A stretch of 64,000 bases of DNA, taken from positions 73,567,022-73,631,021 of the forward strand of contig OZ020306.1 of NCBI GenBank assembly GCA_963971305.1, in the 5' to 3' direction. This DNA comes from Arcuatula senhousia. Lineage: Eukaryota; Mollusca; Bivalvia; Mytilida; Mytilidae. Each line of letters begins with the position of its first letter. The stretch's first letter is position 1. This document shows, one piece after another, positions 22,285-36,060 of this stretch. Position numbers and translations under genes: made by a program. The notes under the pieces are model-generated. The model saw only the letters and a list, made by a program, of their open reading frames with translations, was not told the DNA's origin and did no database searches.

Positions 22285-25200
22285 AAGAAACAGATTTTGT
22301 TTCAACATTCAACATTCAAAATTTTTTTACTTCAATATTGAAACAGATTTTGTTTCAACATTCAACATTCAAAATTTTTTTACTTCAATATTGAAACAGA
22401 TTTTGTTTCAACATTCAACATTCAAAATTTTTCTTACTTCAATATTGAAACAGATTTTGTTTCAACATTCAACATTCAAAATTTTTTTACTTCAATATTG
22501 AAACAGATTTTGTTTCAACATTCAACATTCAAAATTTTTTTACTTCAATATTGAAACAGATTTTGTTTCAACATTCAACATTCAAAATTTTTTTACTTCA
22601 ATATTGAAACAGATTTTGTTTCAACATTCAACATTCAAAATTTTTCTTACTTCAATATTGAAACAGATTCTGTTTCAACATTCAACATTCAAAATTTTTC
22701 TTACTTCAATATTGAAACAGATTTTGTTTCAACATTCAACATTCAAAATTTTTTTACTTCAATATTGAAACAGATTTTGTTTCAACATTCAACATTCAAA
22801 ATTTTTTTACTTCAATATTGAAACAGATTTTGTTTCAACATTCAACATTCAAAATTTTTCTTACTTCAATATTGAAACAGATTTTGTTTCAACATTCAAC
22901 ATTCAAAATTTTTTTACTTCAATATTGAAAAAGATTTTGTTTCAACATTCAACATTCAAAATTTTTTTACTTCAATATTGAAACAGATTTTGTTTCAACA
23001 TTCAACATTCAAATTTTTTTTACTTCAATATTGAAACAGATTTTGTTTCAACATTCAACATTCAAAATTTTTCTTTCTTCAATATTGAAACAGATTCTGT
23101 TTCAACATTCAACATTCAAAATTTTTCTTACTTCAATATTGAAACAGATTTTGTTTCAACATTCAACATTCAAAATTTTTTTACTTCAATATTGAAACAG
23201 ATTTTGTTTCAACATTCAACATTCAAATTTTTTTTACTTCAATATTGAAACAGATTTTGTTTCAACATTCAACATTCAAAATTTTTTTACTTCAATATTG
23301 AAACAGATTTTGTTTCAACATTCAACATTCAAAATTTTTCTACTTCAATATCGAAACAGATTCTGTTTCAACATTCAACATTCAAAATTTTTCTTACTTC
23401 AATATTGAAACAGATTTTGTTTCAACATTCAACATTCAAAATTTTTTTACTTCAATATTGAAACAGATTTTGTTTCAACATTCAACATTCAAATTTTTTT
23501 TACTTCAATATTGAAACAGATTTTGTTTCAACATTCAACATTCAAAATTGTTCTTACTTCAATATTGAAACAGATTTTGTTTCAACATTCAAAATTCAAA
23601 ATTTTTTTACTTCAATATTGAAACAGATTTTGTTTCAACATTCAACATTCAAAATTTTTTTACTTCAATATTGAAACAGATTTTGTTTCAACATTCAACA
23701 TTCAAAATTTTTCTTACTTCAATATTGAAACAGATTCTGTTTCAACATTCAACATTCAAAATTTTTCTTACTTCAATATTGAAACAGATTCTGTTTCAAC
23801 ATTCAACATTCAAAATTTTTTTACTTCAATATTGAAACAGATTTTGTTTCAACATTCAACATTCAAAATTTTTTTACTTCAATATTGAAACAGATTTTGT
23901 TTCAACATTCAACATTCAAAATTTTTTTACTTCAATATTGAAACAGATTTTGTTTCAACATTCAACATTCAAAATATTTTTACTTCAATATTGAAACAGA
24001 TTCTGTTTCAACATTCAACATTCAAAATTTTTCTTACTTCAATATTGAAACAGATTTTGTTTCAACATTCAACATTCAAAATATTTTTACTTCAATATTG
24101 AAACAGATTTTGTTTCAACATTCAACATTCAAAATTTTTTTACTTCAATATTGAAACAGATTTTGTTTCAACATTCAACATTCAAAATTTTTCTTACTTC
24201 AATATTGAAACAGATTTTGTTTCAACATTCAACATTCAAAATTTTTTTACTTCAATATTGAAACAGATTTTGTTTCAACATTCAACATTCAAAATTTTTT
24301 TACTTCAATATTGAAACAGATTTTTTTTCAACATTCAACATTCAAAATTTTTTGACTTCAATATTGAAACAGATTTTGTTTCAACATTCAACATTCAAAA
24401 TTTTTTTACTTCAATATTGAAACAGATTTTGTTTCAACATTCAACATTCAAAAGTTTTCTTACTTCAATATTGAAACAGATTCTGTTTCAACATTCAACA
24501 TTCAAAATTTTTCTTACTACAATATTGAAACAGATTTTGTTTCAACATTCAACATTCAAAATTTTTTTACTTCAATATTGAAACAGATTTTGTTTCAACA
24601 TTCAACATTCAAAATTTTTTTACTTCAATATTGAAACAGATTTTGTTTCAACATTCAACATTCAAAATTTTTTTACTTCAATATTGAAACAGATTTTGTT
24701 TCAACATTCAACATTCAAAATTTTTCTTACTTCAATATTGAAACAGATTCTGTTTCAACATTCAACATTCAAAATTTTTCTTACTTCAATATTGAAACAG
24801 ATTTTGTTTCAACATTCAACATTCAAAATTTTTTTTACTTCAATATTGAAACAGATTTTGTTTCAACATTCAACATTCAAAATTTTTTTACTTCAATATT
24901 GAAACAGATTTTGTTTCAACATTCAACATTCAAAATTTTTCTACTTCAATATCGAAACAGATTCTGTTTCAACATTCAACATTCAAAATTTTTCTTACTT
25001 CAATATTGAAACAGATTTTGTTTCAACATTCAACATTCAAAATTTTTTTACTTCAATATTGAAACAGATTTTGTTTCAACATTCAACATTCAAAATTTTT
25101 TTACTTCAATATTGAAACAGATTTTGTTTCAACATTCAACATTCAAAATTGTTCTTACTTCAATATTGAAACAGATTTTGTTTCAACATTCAACATTCAA

Positions 25201-27920
25201 AATTTTTTTACTTCAATATTGAAACAGATTTTGTTTCAACATTCAACATTCAAAATTTTTTTACTTCAATATTGAAACAGATTTTGTTTCAACATTCAAC
25301 ATTCAAAATTTTTCTTACTTCAATATTGAAACAGATTCTGTTTCAACATTCAACATTCAAAATTTTTCTTACTTCAATATTGAAACAGATTCTGTTTCAA
25401 CATTCAACATTCAAAATTTTTTTACTTCAATATTGAAACAGATTTTGTTTCAACATTCAACATTCAAAATTTTTTTACTTCAATATTGAAACAGATTTTG
25501 TTTCAACATTCAACATTCAAAATTTTTTTACTTCAATATTGAAACAGATTTTGTTTCAACATTCAACATTCAAAAAATTTTTACTTCAATATTGAAACAG
25601 ATTCTGTTTCAACATTCAACATTCAAAATTTTTCTTACTTCAATATTGAAACAGATTTTGTTTCAACATTCAACATTCAAAATATTTTTACTTCAATATT
25701 GAAACAGATTTTGTTTCAACATTCAACATTCAAAATTTTTTTACTTCAATATTGAAACAGATTTTGTTTCAACATTCAACATTCAAAATTTTTCTTACTT
25801 CAATATTGAAACAGATTTTGTTTCAACATTCAACATTCAAAATTTTTTTACTTCAATATTGAAACAGATTTTGTTTCAACATTCAACATTCAAAATTTTT
25901 TTACTTCAATATTGAAACAGATTTTTTTTCAACATTCAACATTCAAAATTTTTTGACTTCAATATTGAAACAGATTTTGTTTCAACATTCAACATTCAAA
26001 ATTTTTTTACTTCAATATTGAAACAGATTTTGTTTCAACATTCACCATTCAAAAGTTTTCTTACTTCAATATTGAAACAGATTCTGTTTCAACATTCAAC
26101 ATTCAAAATTTTTCTTACTACAATATTGAAACAGATTTTGTTTCAACATTCAACATTCAAAATTTTTTTACTTCAATATTGAAACAGATTTTGTTTCAAC
26201 ATTCAACATTCAAAATTTTTCTTACTTCAATATTGAAACAGATTCTGTTTCAACATTCAACATTCAAAATTTTTCTTACTTCAATATTGAAACAGATTTT
26301 GTTTCAACATTCAACATTCAAAATTTTTTTACTTCAATATTGAAACAGATTTTGTTTCAACATTCAACATTCAAAATTTTTCTTACTTCAATATTGAAAC
26401 AGATTTTGTTTCAACATTCAACATTCAAAATTTTTTTACTTCAATATTGAAACAGATTTTGTTTCAACATTCAACATTCAAAATATTTTTACTTCAATAT
26501 TGAAACAGATTTTTTTTCAACATTCAACATTCAAAATTTTTTTACTTCAATATTGAAACAGATTTTGTTTCAACATTCAACATTCAAAATTTTTCTTACT
26601 TTAATATTGAAACAGATTCTGTTTCAACATTCAACATTCAAAATTTTTCTTACTTCAATATTGAAACAGATTTTGTTTCAACATTCAACATTCAAAATTT
26701 TTCTTAGTTCAATATTGAAACAGATTTTGTTTCAACGTTCAACATTGAAAATTTTTTTACTTCAATATTGAAACAGATTTTGTTTCAACATTCAACATTC
26801 AAAATTTTTTTACTTCAATATTGAAACAGATTTTGTTTCAACATTCAACATTCAAAATTTTTCTTACTTCAATATTGAAACAGATTCTGTTTCAACATTT
26901 AACATTCAAAATTTTTCTTACTTCAATATTGAAACAGATTTTGTTTCAACATTCAACATTCAAAATTTTTTTACTTCAATATTGAAACAGATTTTGTTTC
27001 AACATTCAACATTCAAAATTTTTCTTACTTCAATATTGAAACAGATTCTGTTTCAACATTCAACATTCAAAATTTTTCTTACTTCAATATTAAAACAGAT
27101 TTTGTTTCAACATTCAACATTCAAATTTTTTTTACTTCAATATTGAAACAGATTTTGTTTCAACATTCAACATTCAAAATTTTTTTACTTCAATATTGAA
27201 ACAGATTTTGTTTCAACATTCAACATTCAAAATTTTTCTTACTTCAATATTGAAACAGATTTTGTTTCAACATTCAACATTCAAAATTTTTTTACTTCAA
27301 TATTGAAACAGATTTTGTTTCAACATTCAACATTCAAATTTTTTTTACTTCAATATTGAAACAGATTTTGTTTCAACATTCAACATTCAAAATTTTTTTA
27401 CTTCAATATTGAAACAGATTTTGTTTCAACATTCAACATTCAAAATTTTTCTTACTTCAATATTGAAACAGATTCTGTTTCAACATTCAACATTCAAAAT
27501 TTTTCTTAGTTCAATATTGAAACAGATTTTGTTTCAACGTTCAACATTCAAAATTTTTGTTACTTCAATATTGAAACAGATTTTGTTTCAACATTCAACA
27601 TTCAAAATTTTTCTTACTTCAATATTGAAACAGATTTTGTTTCAACATTCAACATTCAAAATTTTTCTTACTTCAATATTGAAACAGATTCTGTTTCAAC
27701 GTTCAACATTCAAAATGTTTTTACTTCAATATTGAAACAGATTTTGTTTCAACGTTCAACATTCAAAATTTTTCTTACTTCAATATTGAAACCGATTTTG
27801 TTTCAACGTTCAACATTCAAAATTTTCTTACTTCAATATTGAAACAGATTTTGTTTCAATGTTTAACATTCAAAGTTTTTCTTACTTCAATATTGAAACA
27901 GATATCAGTTCAATATCAAT
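22285..27920 (+). repeat. 53-bp satellite array 1 (~105 units)
   Basis: Tandem units of 53-54 bases. Each contains a 12-bp perfect palindrome (TTCAATATTGAA) overlapping an inverted repeat (GAAACAGATTTTGTTTC), then two CAACATT copies and a T-run of variable length ending in AC. Variants (GATTCTG for GATTTTG, TTTCTTAC for TTTTTTAC, rare ATATCG) allow units to be told apart. A ~1.6-kb block (from ~23340) is duplicated at +1601 bases. The open frames of 70-108 codons over it are the repeat translated and carry no protein meaning. The last four units are more diverged (CAACGTT, CCGATT). Confidence 0.97.
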
Positions 27921-27934
27921 AAAGAGAAATCGAT

Positions 27935-28555
27935 TCTACGAATCTATTGTTTAGAAGTGAACGTAGAGAAACAAATCTGCAAGCAGAGCCACAATTCACA
28001 GGAATGTCCACGTTGAACATACATGTATATGTTGTCTACCAGAAAGTTGTGGATTTGTTTTCAGTAGTTTTCAGCGTGCAGGACTTACATCGATTTCCTT
28101 GGCAGAGCGACACGTCTGACACAAAAATTCCTCACACAGGGTTATGTTGCTCCTCGATTGCTGTCTTCACTCAAGAAATTTTACGGAAGACATCATGCAC
28201 TTGTAGACAAAAATGGGATTTCGATCTCTCAAATGAGTGCAGATGTTGGTTTGTCATAGGGTCTTGATTTGTCTTCCTTTACCGGATTTGACACGCTGAA
28301 TGGACTATTGGCAACGCGACGGGTGGGCTATAGCAAGCAGGAACTGCTTACTCTTCCGGAGCACCTGAGTTCACTCTTGTTTCGACTGGAGTTCGCGTTG
28401 TTGATTGATATTCAGTTGTTTTGTGTTTCCATGTTTTACATGTTGTCTGTGTTTGTCCTGTTCTTGTTGGTGTTTACTGGTTTTGTCTCTGCTCTTTCGG
28501 ACTTTTGACATTCGGATACCCCATTGGTACCTCTGCTTCTTTCACGTTGATTACA
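27935..28555 (+). mobile_element. PLE 3' fragment (RT C-terminus and tail)
   Basis: From about 28075 the sequence matches the C-terminal end of PLE reverse transcriptase proteins (YIDFLGRAT, LTQ, GYVAPRLL, SSLKKFYGRHHALVD, ISIS), with frame breaks in between. The 3' tail ends at CCATTGGTACCTCTGCTTC near 28543. Five similar tails are scattered in the window. No RT catalytic motifs remain. Confidence 0.72.
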
Positions 28556-29175
28556 AAATAGTTTTGTTATAATTGATAACGGGATATTATACCACTTACT
28601 TGTAAGACAGTGTGCTTTATTGCAATCCGTGTTCGTCTATCGTTTCTCCTTCCGGTACAAACATGTTTCTCTGTTGCCTTCTACAATGCTTCTACTGAAC
28701 GGATTGGTTTGAAATTTGGTGTACTACTTAAAGACGATGAGTCAAATTGTACCGTGCTTTTACTTTCATGGTTATATTTCCTGTTTTCCCAGCCGAATTA
28801 GACATTTTGAATGTAAAAATATATAGTTTTGCGTAACACTTTTATCTGTACCTACTGAAGGAGTTGGTTTTCGTATGAAGTACATATGTTTAGCTAGTCC
28901 CTATGTGTCACCAGATCAGTGCAAGTATTTAATTGCATGCTGTAACCATGACAGGAGTCCCAAACAATTTAAGCTAGATGTCTTCTGTTAAAATATCAAC
29001 TTGAGTTCTATATTTTTTTAATATTGTCCCCGCTTTGAGATAACTTTAAATGTGTTTTATCGGTTCTTTGTAATTGTTTTATTTGTCCCAGCTTTGGATA
29101 TTCTGTATGTTCAGTATACAATATTCAACATCTGGGTTCAAGAATTATCGTTTGAAGTACACTCTCGTTACGACT
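28556..29175. other. No gene seen
   Basis: Spacer sequence between two PLE tails. The small open frames (for example 28610-28801) have no recognised domain. Confidence 0.4.
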
Positions 29176-29179
29176 TGAG

Positions 29180-29335
29180 TTCTCGCTGTAGATTGATATT
29201 CATTGATTTTTGTATTTCCATGTTTTACATGTTGCCTGTTTTTCCCGTTCTTGTTGGTGTTTACTTGTTTTGTCTCTTCCCTTTTGGACTTTTGACATTC
29301 GGTTACCCTTTGGTACCTCTGCTTCTTTCTTAAAA
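29180..29335 (+). mobile_element. PLE 3'-tail fragment
   Basis: About 150 bases match the tail of the fragment at 28390-28550, including TTTTGACATTCGG and GGTACCTCTGCTTCTTTC. Confidence 0.65.
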
Positions 29336-29339
29336 TACT

Positions 29340-30560
29340 TGTTTAAGATTAAGATAGAGATGGTGGTCATCTTGAAAAAAAATGTCCCAATATTGATGTT
29401 CACCTGTTAAAAGTGTACATTTTTCAAATTATTATACCATAAAGATAACACATTTGCATCTGCTTGACTAATTGGAAAATAGATTTAAAGATCAAAACAG
29501 TGAATTGTAATGAGCATTGATAGTTTAATGTGAAACACTGAGAAATCAGAGATAGTGGGTCAAAACCACTTCAAAGCCGCAGTTCTCGTTTAATAAAAAT
29601 AGTTACCGGGTATGCAGTAAATTGATTAAAACAAACCAAAAAGGAACATATAACTGCATAAATAAGATATATTTCGTGACAAAGTTGAAACTGACCTACA
29701 TAGTAACGCTTTTTAATTTCCGTTCTTCATCATTTTAAAGTCGCAAGGAGGCCTCCAAGCTGGGGCAAGCGCTTACCCGAGGCCTCTTGCATTTTAAGAC
29801 AAATATTCATCAAATGTCCGGTGTCCGGAAAGTGATTTCCCAATATCTCATATCCCTGTACATAAAATGGGTGTACATATCTCATGTCCCAGTAATATGA
29901 CTCAAAAAGCCCGTATCCTATTAATATCATATGTGAATGAATATCCTCAAGGAATAAAATAGAATCTAATCTAATCCCTTGGTATCCTATATCATATATA
30001 AATATGCTTTTAACATGCGTTCATGAACGGATTACTGTTTGGTCTACATTTTAATTTAGTTAAAGTTATCGGTTTCATATTTAAACTCACGCTCTTCCTG
30101 ATTTCCTTATTCCAGAATGAACTGGTTCCACATTTTAGTCCATGTTTAAGATATGCCTCTGATGAATATCAAATAAGGAACCAGTTACTTATTGGACATT
30201 CAGATTTTGAATTAGGAAATGGTTACGTATTCGACATTCCACATTTCGCTCTTTGTTTTAAGATATGCCTCTAACGAATATCCGATAAGGAAGTGAGAAC
30301 TGGTACATTTTGTAACATATTCGATATTGATATTTTAGACAGGGAACTTTGCTGCTTATTTTATACCTTATTTTGTTATTCCTTATTTCTAGTTGAAAAT
30401 ATTACTTATTCGTATTCTTATTCTTATTCCTTTTCCTATATTTAAACTGTAATTATTGTTTCAAAAAGTATATCACTACGAACATATCATTCTTGGTTCA
30501 TTATTATTTTATCTGTGAAATATGATAAGGGCTATAATGGTCTTTTCTATATGGGGTCAT
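29340..30560. other. AT-rich stretch with one short duplication
   Basis: About 30140-30185 and 30255-30300 share TTTAAGATATGCCTCT and the following GAATATC...ATAAGGAA, a local direct duplication. I see no gene. Confidence 0.4.
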
Positions 30561-30569
30561 CTGACAATT

Positions 30570-31070
30570 TTAATTAGAAAGAGACTTTTGTAGAGCTTAA
30601 AATAAGCTGAAGGTTTAGACAAGCTACAGCTTTTCTATATCTGCAATAGCTTTTATTCTATGGGGGAAATCATGGAAACCGCTTTATTAACGTTTAAAAA
30701 GGCGATATGCCCTATAAGGGTCCATCTGACTTCCACCCATTGGAGATTTTGTAGAGCGTTTAAGCAGGCAACAGTTTTCTCTATTTGCTATAATTGTCAT
30801 CCTATAGTGCAAAATACATATACCCAAAACTAGTAAAACTGGTATAAAACGGTTAATTTGGTTATGCTATTTGATAGATGAAGATCCTCTGTAATGGATT
30901 TTAGACTGAATAAAATTAGTAAGTATATAATTCCTGCAAAGTTTCAGTTAAATTAGTTTAGTGGTTTCAGGGAAGATTTTTGTAATTGTTAACTGTTGAC
31001 GGACGACGACGGACGCATAGTAATGGCATAAACTCATCTGGCCTTTGGCAAGATGAGCGTCAAACAAGAG
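30570..31070 (+). repeat. Degenerate copy of the ~150-bp modular repeat element
   Basis: Two eroded modules (GACTTTTGTAGAGCTT at ~30580, GATTTTGTAGAGCG at ~30745) are followed by the terminal segment with GACGGACGACGACGGACG (31000) and CATCTGGCCTTTGGC. It is a partial copy of the element that follows at 31074. Confidence 0.5.
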
Positions 31071-31073
31071 GCT

Positions 31074-32195
31074 CCCAGGAGCCTGAATCGCTCACCTGGT
31101 CTTGATGCCAACCCTATGAAGACTTTTGTAGATCTAATGGAGCTGAATGTTTAAGCAAGTAAAAGCTTTTCTCTATCTGCAAAAGTTTTCATTGAATAAG
31201 CATTAAAAACTATTTATCACCTTTAAAGGGCCATAACCCCTTTAAGGGATCATCTGCCAACTTCTAACCTATGAAGACTTTTGTAGAGCTAAATGAGCTT
31301 AATGTTTAAGCAAGCAACAGTTTTTCTCTATCTGCAATAGTTTTCATTCTATAGGCCAAAAACACTATTTTTCACCTTTAAGGGGACGTAACCCTATAAG
31401 GGGGTCATCTGACAACTTCGACCCTACAAAAACTTTTGTAGCGCTAAATAAGCTGAACATTTAAGTAAGCAACAGCTTTTCTCTTTCAGCAATAGTTTTC
31501 ATTCTGTAGGCCAAGAACATGATATTTTAGGAGCCGTAACCTCTATAACAGGTCGTCTGACAACTTCGACCCTGTGAAAGCTTTTGTAGAGCTAACTGAG
31601 CTGAGCATTTAAGCAAGCAACAGCTTTTCTCTATCTGTTATAGTTTATCCTATATGCCAAAACACTATTGTTGGCCGTAACCCCTATAAGGGGTCATCTG
31701 ACAACTTTGACCCTATGAAAGCTTTCGTAAAGCTAAATGAGCTAAACATTAAAACCAAGCAACAGCTTTTCTCTATCTGCAATAGTTTTCATTCTATAAG
31801 CCAAAAACATGAACGAAGGCTATTTTTCACCTTTAAGGGGCTGTAACCCCTATAAGGGATCATCTGACAACTTCGACCAAATGGTGACTTTTGTAGAACA
31901 TTTGATGCTGAAGCAGTAGGGTGGCATCAGATTTCATCTATTTCTTATACTGTTTGATTTACAAGCCAAAAACAGTAGTCTGAACCTCTGGTCTATTTTT
32001 AGTAACAGCGGCCATGTTTTTTTACGTATCAAAAATCCAAACACAAATTTGGAGCAGGACACCCTGAGGATCATTCATACTAAGTCACATTGCATTTGAA
32101 AATTGTAAACGGACGACAGATGACGACGACTTCAGACGACGACGGATGCCCAGTGATGGCAATAGCTTACATGGATCTTTGGTCCAGGTGAGCTA
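31074..32195 (+). mobile_element. Non-autonomous modular element, six ~150-bp units
   Basis: It starts with GCTCCCAGGAGCCTGAATCG and GCTCACCTGG and ends with CCAGGTGAGCTA, so GCTCACCTGG/CCAGGTGAGC form short inverted ends. Inside are about six imperfect ~150-bp units from 31108, each with ACTTTTGTAGAGCTAAATGA, CAACAGCTTTTCTCTATCTG and a CCTATAAGGGGTCATCTGAC block. A conserved end module contains ACGACGACGGATGCCCAGTG. The pattern is that of a widespread bivalve repeat; it has no coding sequence. Confidence 0.6.
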
Positions 32196-32199
32196 AAAA

Positions 32200-32950
32200 C
32201 TGATTGCTCTTCGGTCTAGATTTTAATTTAAACTGGTTGCTTAATTAAATTGTTTTTCCCTTATTTTATCATTTGTATTTTTCCAATGTAAAGTTACACT
32301 TAACAATTGCTGTTGCAACTAAAGCATCTTGATTTTTTTTCTTATTGTACAAGGACAATTGTTTTACACTAAATTATTCATACATGTACAGTACATACTT
32401 GTCCTTGTTATTATAAGTAGTACATGCACATCTAAAAGAACAGATTTTAGGTCCCCGGTCCTTTGAGCTGGAAAAATCTATGTTTAACAGGAAGAAGTTG
32501 AGGGACAGACCTGAAAACGCATCCCACCATACAGGACCCCTACCTGAAGCTGCATACTAAATATGGCAAGCGTATGATTAACAGTTGCTTAGAAAACTGT
32601 TACAGAGAAAAAGTGTGACGGAAGGATGGATGGACGGACGGACGGACGGACGGACAGTTTTTGTATGTCCTCGCTCCGCGTTGCGGCGGTGGATAAATGG
32701 AAATCAGATAATGACATTGATTGTTTCCCTAAAACCTTGTCAGGTTTTTACACTTATGCACGTACGGTATTATTCTTTATAATACTACATTGATTTATAT
32801 ACAAGAACTTGGTTTTACATTAAAATTTTATTTATTTATTGTAATGTGTTACTGTCCTGATAATGGATGAAAGATCACCGACAGGAAGAAAAACAAACAT
32901 TTATTAATTAATTCATTAATTTTAAGCATTTTTGAATAGACCTCATGTAT
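32200..32950. other. Spacer with a short (GGAC)n run
   Basis: A small GGACGGACGGACGGACGG run lies at 32632-32653. The rest is AT-rich with no gene or other repeat recognised. Confidence 0.4.
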
Positions 32951-32954
32951 GGCT

Positions 32955-33800
32955 CTCGAATAGATAGAATCGAAATTCCGATTGCATCATTGAGCTCAGC
33001 ATACCTGATTTACCCAGATGACCAATTTTCAAGAAGATTCGACAAACTTTAGTTTTTGGCTATTTTTAGAATTCAAAATGGCCGCCATTTTGAAACCGGA
33101 AGTCGGATCGAAATTCCGATTGCATCATTGAACTCAGAATACCTGATTTACCCAGATGACCAATTTTCAACAAGATTCGACAAATTTTAGTTTTTGGCTA
33201 TTTTTAGAATTCAAAATGGCCGCCATTTGAAAACCGGAAGTCGGATCGTAATTCCGATTGCATCATTGAACTCAGCATACATGATTTACCCAGATAACCA
33301 ATTTCCGTGAAGATACGACAAACTTTAATTTTTGGTTATTTTAGAAATTTCTAGAAAATTCATATTTTTGCATTTTACGGAAAAACCGTAAATATCGCTT
33401 CCGAATTTTTTTTCGTATTTTTGTTGTACCCATCATGCTCTACAATCATACCAAGTTTCAAAGTCCTGGCCACCTAGGTTCCAGAGATATAAGATTGTCC
33501 GAAATCTGGAACATTCCCCGTTGCCATGGAAACGGTAGCCATTTTGAAAATTTCCCACGCATTTGGCACAATTTCTCATAAGGGTCTATACTTGGGGAAC
33601 ATTTCATAATGTTTCGATAAACAGTTTACGAGAAAACTTCCGGACAAAAATTTAGGGCGGAAGAAAGAATAATAATAATAATAATAATAATAAGAAACCG
33701 AGCAAAAACAATATGTCTCCACAAACTTCGTTTGGGAGCCATAATAAGAAACCGAGCAAAAACAATATGTCTCCACAAACTTCGTTTGGGAGCCATAAAT
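32955..33800. repeat. ~140-bp GGCCGCCAT tandem repeat plus conserved tail, block 1
   Basis: Three units start with ATTCCGATTGCATCATTGA (about 32973, 33113, 33252), each with CCTGATTTACCCAGATGACC and AAAATGGCCGCCATTT. A conserved tail follows (AAAACCGTAAATATCGCTTC to GAAAACTTCCGGACAAAAAT), then (AAT)n and two hairpin modules at 33713-33742 and 33768-33797. Confidence 0.8.
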
Positions 33801-33994
33801 ATTGATGATATGATCTCAGAGATCATGAATGGCTCCCAAACGACGGCACCATGTCGACAACTGATATCTGGAATACATGCCATATCATTCAATTGAATTA
33901 AATACCGTGGAAAATCATATTTCATGGAGATCAGACAAAGTTCACTTTTAAAGTGGGTGGGAGTGTAGTGAAAATGGCCGCCATAGAAAATCCA

Positions 33995-35190
33995 GAAATC
34001 GAATCAACATTCTGAGTGCACCATTGAATTCGGCATACCTGATTTACCCAGATAACATATTCTCGTGAGCATTTGACTAACTTTAATTTTCGGTCTATTT
34101 TTAGAAATTCAATATGGCCCCCATTTGGAAACCGGAAGTCGGATCGAAATTCCGATTGCATCATTGAACTCAGCATACCTGATTTACCCAGATGACCCAT
34201 TTTCAAGAAGATTCGACAAACTTTAATTTTTGGCTATTTTTAGAAATCAAAATGGCCACCATTTGAAAACCGGAAGTCGGATAGAAATTCCGATTGCATC
34301 ATTGAACTCAGCATACCTGATTTACCTAGATGATCTATTTTCAAGAAGATTCGACAAACTTTAATTTTTGGCTATTTTTAGAAATCAAAATGGCCGCCAT
34401 TTGGAAACCGGAAGTCGGATCGAAATTCCGATTGCACCATTGAACTCACCATACCTGATTTACTTAGATGACCCATTTTCAAGAAGATTCGACAAACTTT
34501 AATTTTTGGCTATTTTTAGAAATCAAAATGGCCGCCATTTGGAAACCGGAAGTCGGATCGAAATTCCGATTGCATTATTGAACTCAGCATACCCGATTTA
34601 CCCAAATGACCTATTTTCAAGAAGATTCGACAAACTTTAATTTTTGGCTATTTTTAGAAATCAAAATGGCCGCCATTTGGAAACCGGAAGTCGGATCGAA
34701 ATTCCGATTGCATCATTGAACTCAGCATACCTGATTTACCCAGATGACCAATTTTTGTGAAGATACGACAAACTTTAATTTTTGGTTATTTTAGAAATTT
34801 CTAGAAAATTCACATTTTTTGCATTTTACGGAAAAACCGTAAATATCGCTTCCGAATTTTTTTTCGTATTTTTGTTGTACCCATCATGTTCTACAACCAT
34901 ACCAAGTTTCAAAGTCCTGGCCACCTGAGTTCCAGAGATATAAGATTGTCCGAAATCTGGAACATTCCCCGTTGCCATGGAAACGATAGCAATTTTGAAA
35001 ATTTCCCACGCATTTGGCACAATTTCTCATAAGGGTCTATACTTGGGGAACATTTCATAATGTTTCGATAAACTGTTTACGAGAAAACTTCCGGACAAAA
35101 ATTTTGGGCGGAAGAAAGAATAATAATAATAATAATAAGAAACCGAGCAAAAACAATATGTCTCCACAAACTTCGTTTGGGAGCCATAAT
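33995..35190. repeat. ~140-bp GGCCGCCAT tandem repeat plus tail, block 2
   Basis: Six more units of the same family (34000-34780), followed by a second, nearly identical copy of the conserved tail (34830-35105), (AAT)n, and one hairpin module (35158-35187). Blocks 1 and 2 differ mainly in unit number, so each is probably an independent copy of one element with a variable core. Confidence 0.8.
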
Positions 35191-35199
35191 AACTAGAAT

Positions 35200-36060
35200 T
35201 GCCATTGCCAGCAATAGCAGATGTCGACCGTTGCCTTATCTTTTACGACATATTTGACACTGTTGGCAGCCATTTATATGATTTTTTAATATTTGACTCC
35301 ATATTCCCACTCGCCATCCTTCAAACACCCTAAAATATCAAGTTTCGTTAAAATCTGAGAATGTTCACTTTTTACGGAAAATGGCCGCCATTTTGAATTT
35401 TTCGACATTTCTGACCTCGCGTATCAACTCGCCATCCTTCATATTCCTTAAATATAAAGTTTCATTAAAATCGGAGAATGTTCAATTTTTACGGGAAATG
35501 GCGGCCATTTTGAATTTTTTGAAATTTTTGAATCGGTCATCCTTCAAAACTCTTAAAAATAAAATTTCGTTAAAATTTTGAAAAAAAAATTTTTGGAAGT
35601 GGCGGCCATTTTGAATTTTTTGAACTTTTTTAACTCGCCATCCTTTGAAACACCTAAATATAAATTTTCGTGGAAATCGGAAAATTTTCATTTTTACAGG
35701 AAGTGGCGGCCATTTTGAATTTTTCGACATTTCTAACTCCGCGTGTGAACTCGCACTCCTTCATATACCTTAAATATAAAGTTTCGTTAAAATCGGAGTA
35801 TGTTCAATTTTTACGGGAAATGGCGGCCATTTTGAATTTCGACATTTTTTTCGTGACCTCTTAATTCGCCATCCCATTATAAACCGTAATACCAATTTTT
35901 GTTCAAATTGAAGAACGCGACATTTTTTACGTAAAATGGCGGCCATCTTGGAAATGGCAGCCATCTTGGTTCTGAAAATTTCTACTGCAACAGATATCAT
36001 GGTTACGTATCTTCATACCAAGTTTGGATCCACAATATAAAATGGTTCTTTAGTTATGAC
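35200..36060. repeat. Related repeat with ATGGCGGCCATTTTGAA motif
   Basis: Five units of roughly 110-130 bases (near 35375, 35495, 35600, 35705, 35820) contain ATGGC(G/C)GCCATTTTGAAT and CTCGCCATCCTTCA. They resemble blocks 1 and 2 in theme but not in detail. Confidence 0.7.

Noticed and set aside
22285..27735. Several 72-108-codon open frames repeating KQILFQHSTFKIF in satellite array 1 (and mirrored in array 2)
   Set aside because: They arise because 54-base units keep frame; 53-base units break it at once. There is no start context or other coding sign, so they are satellite translated.
22285..27920. CRISPR-like array
   Set aside because: Units are contiguous and near-identical with no variable spacers, and the genome is eukaryotic. 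The 246-bp array at 45-47 kb fails for the same reason.
30140..30300. CTGATGAATATC duplications as hammerhead motifs
   Set aside because: No GAAA after a possible helix II and no helix I partner. It is a simple local duplication.
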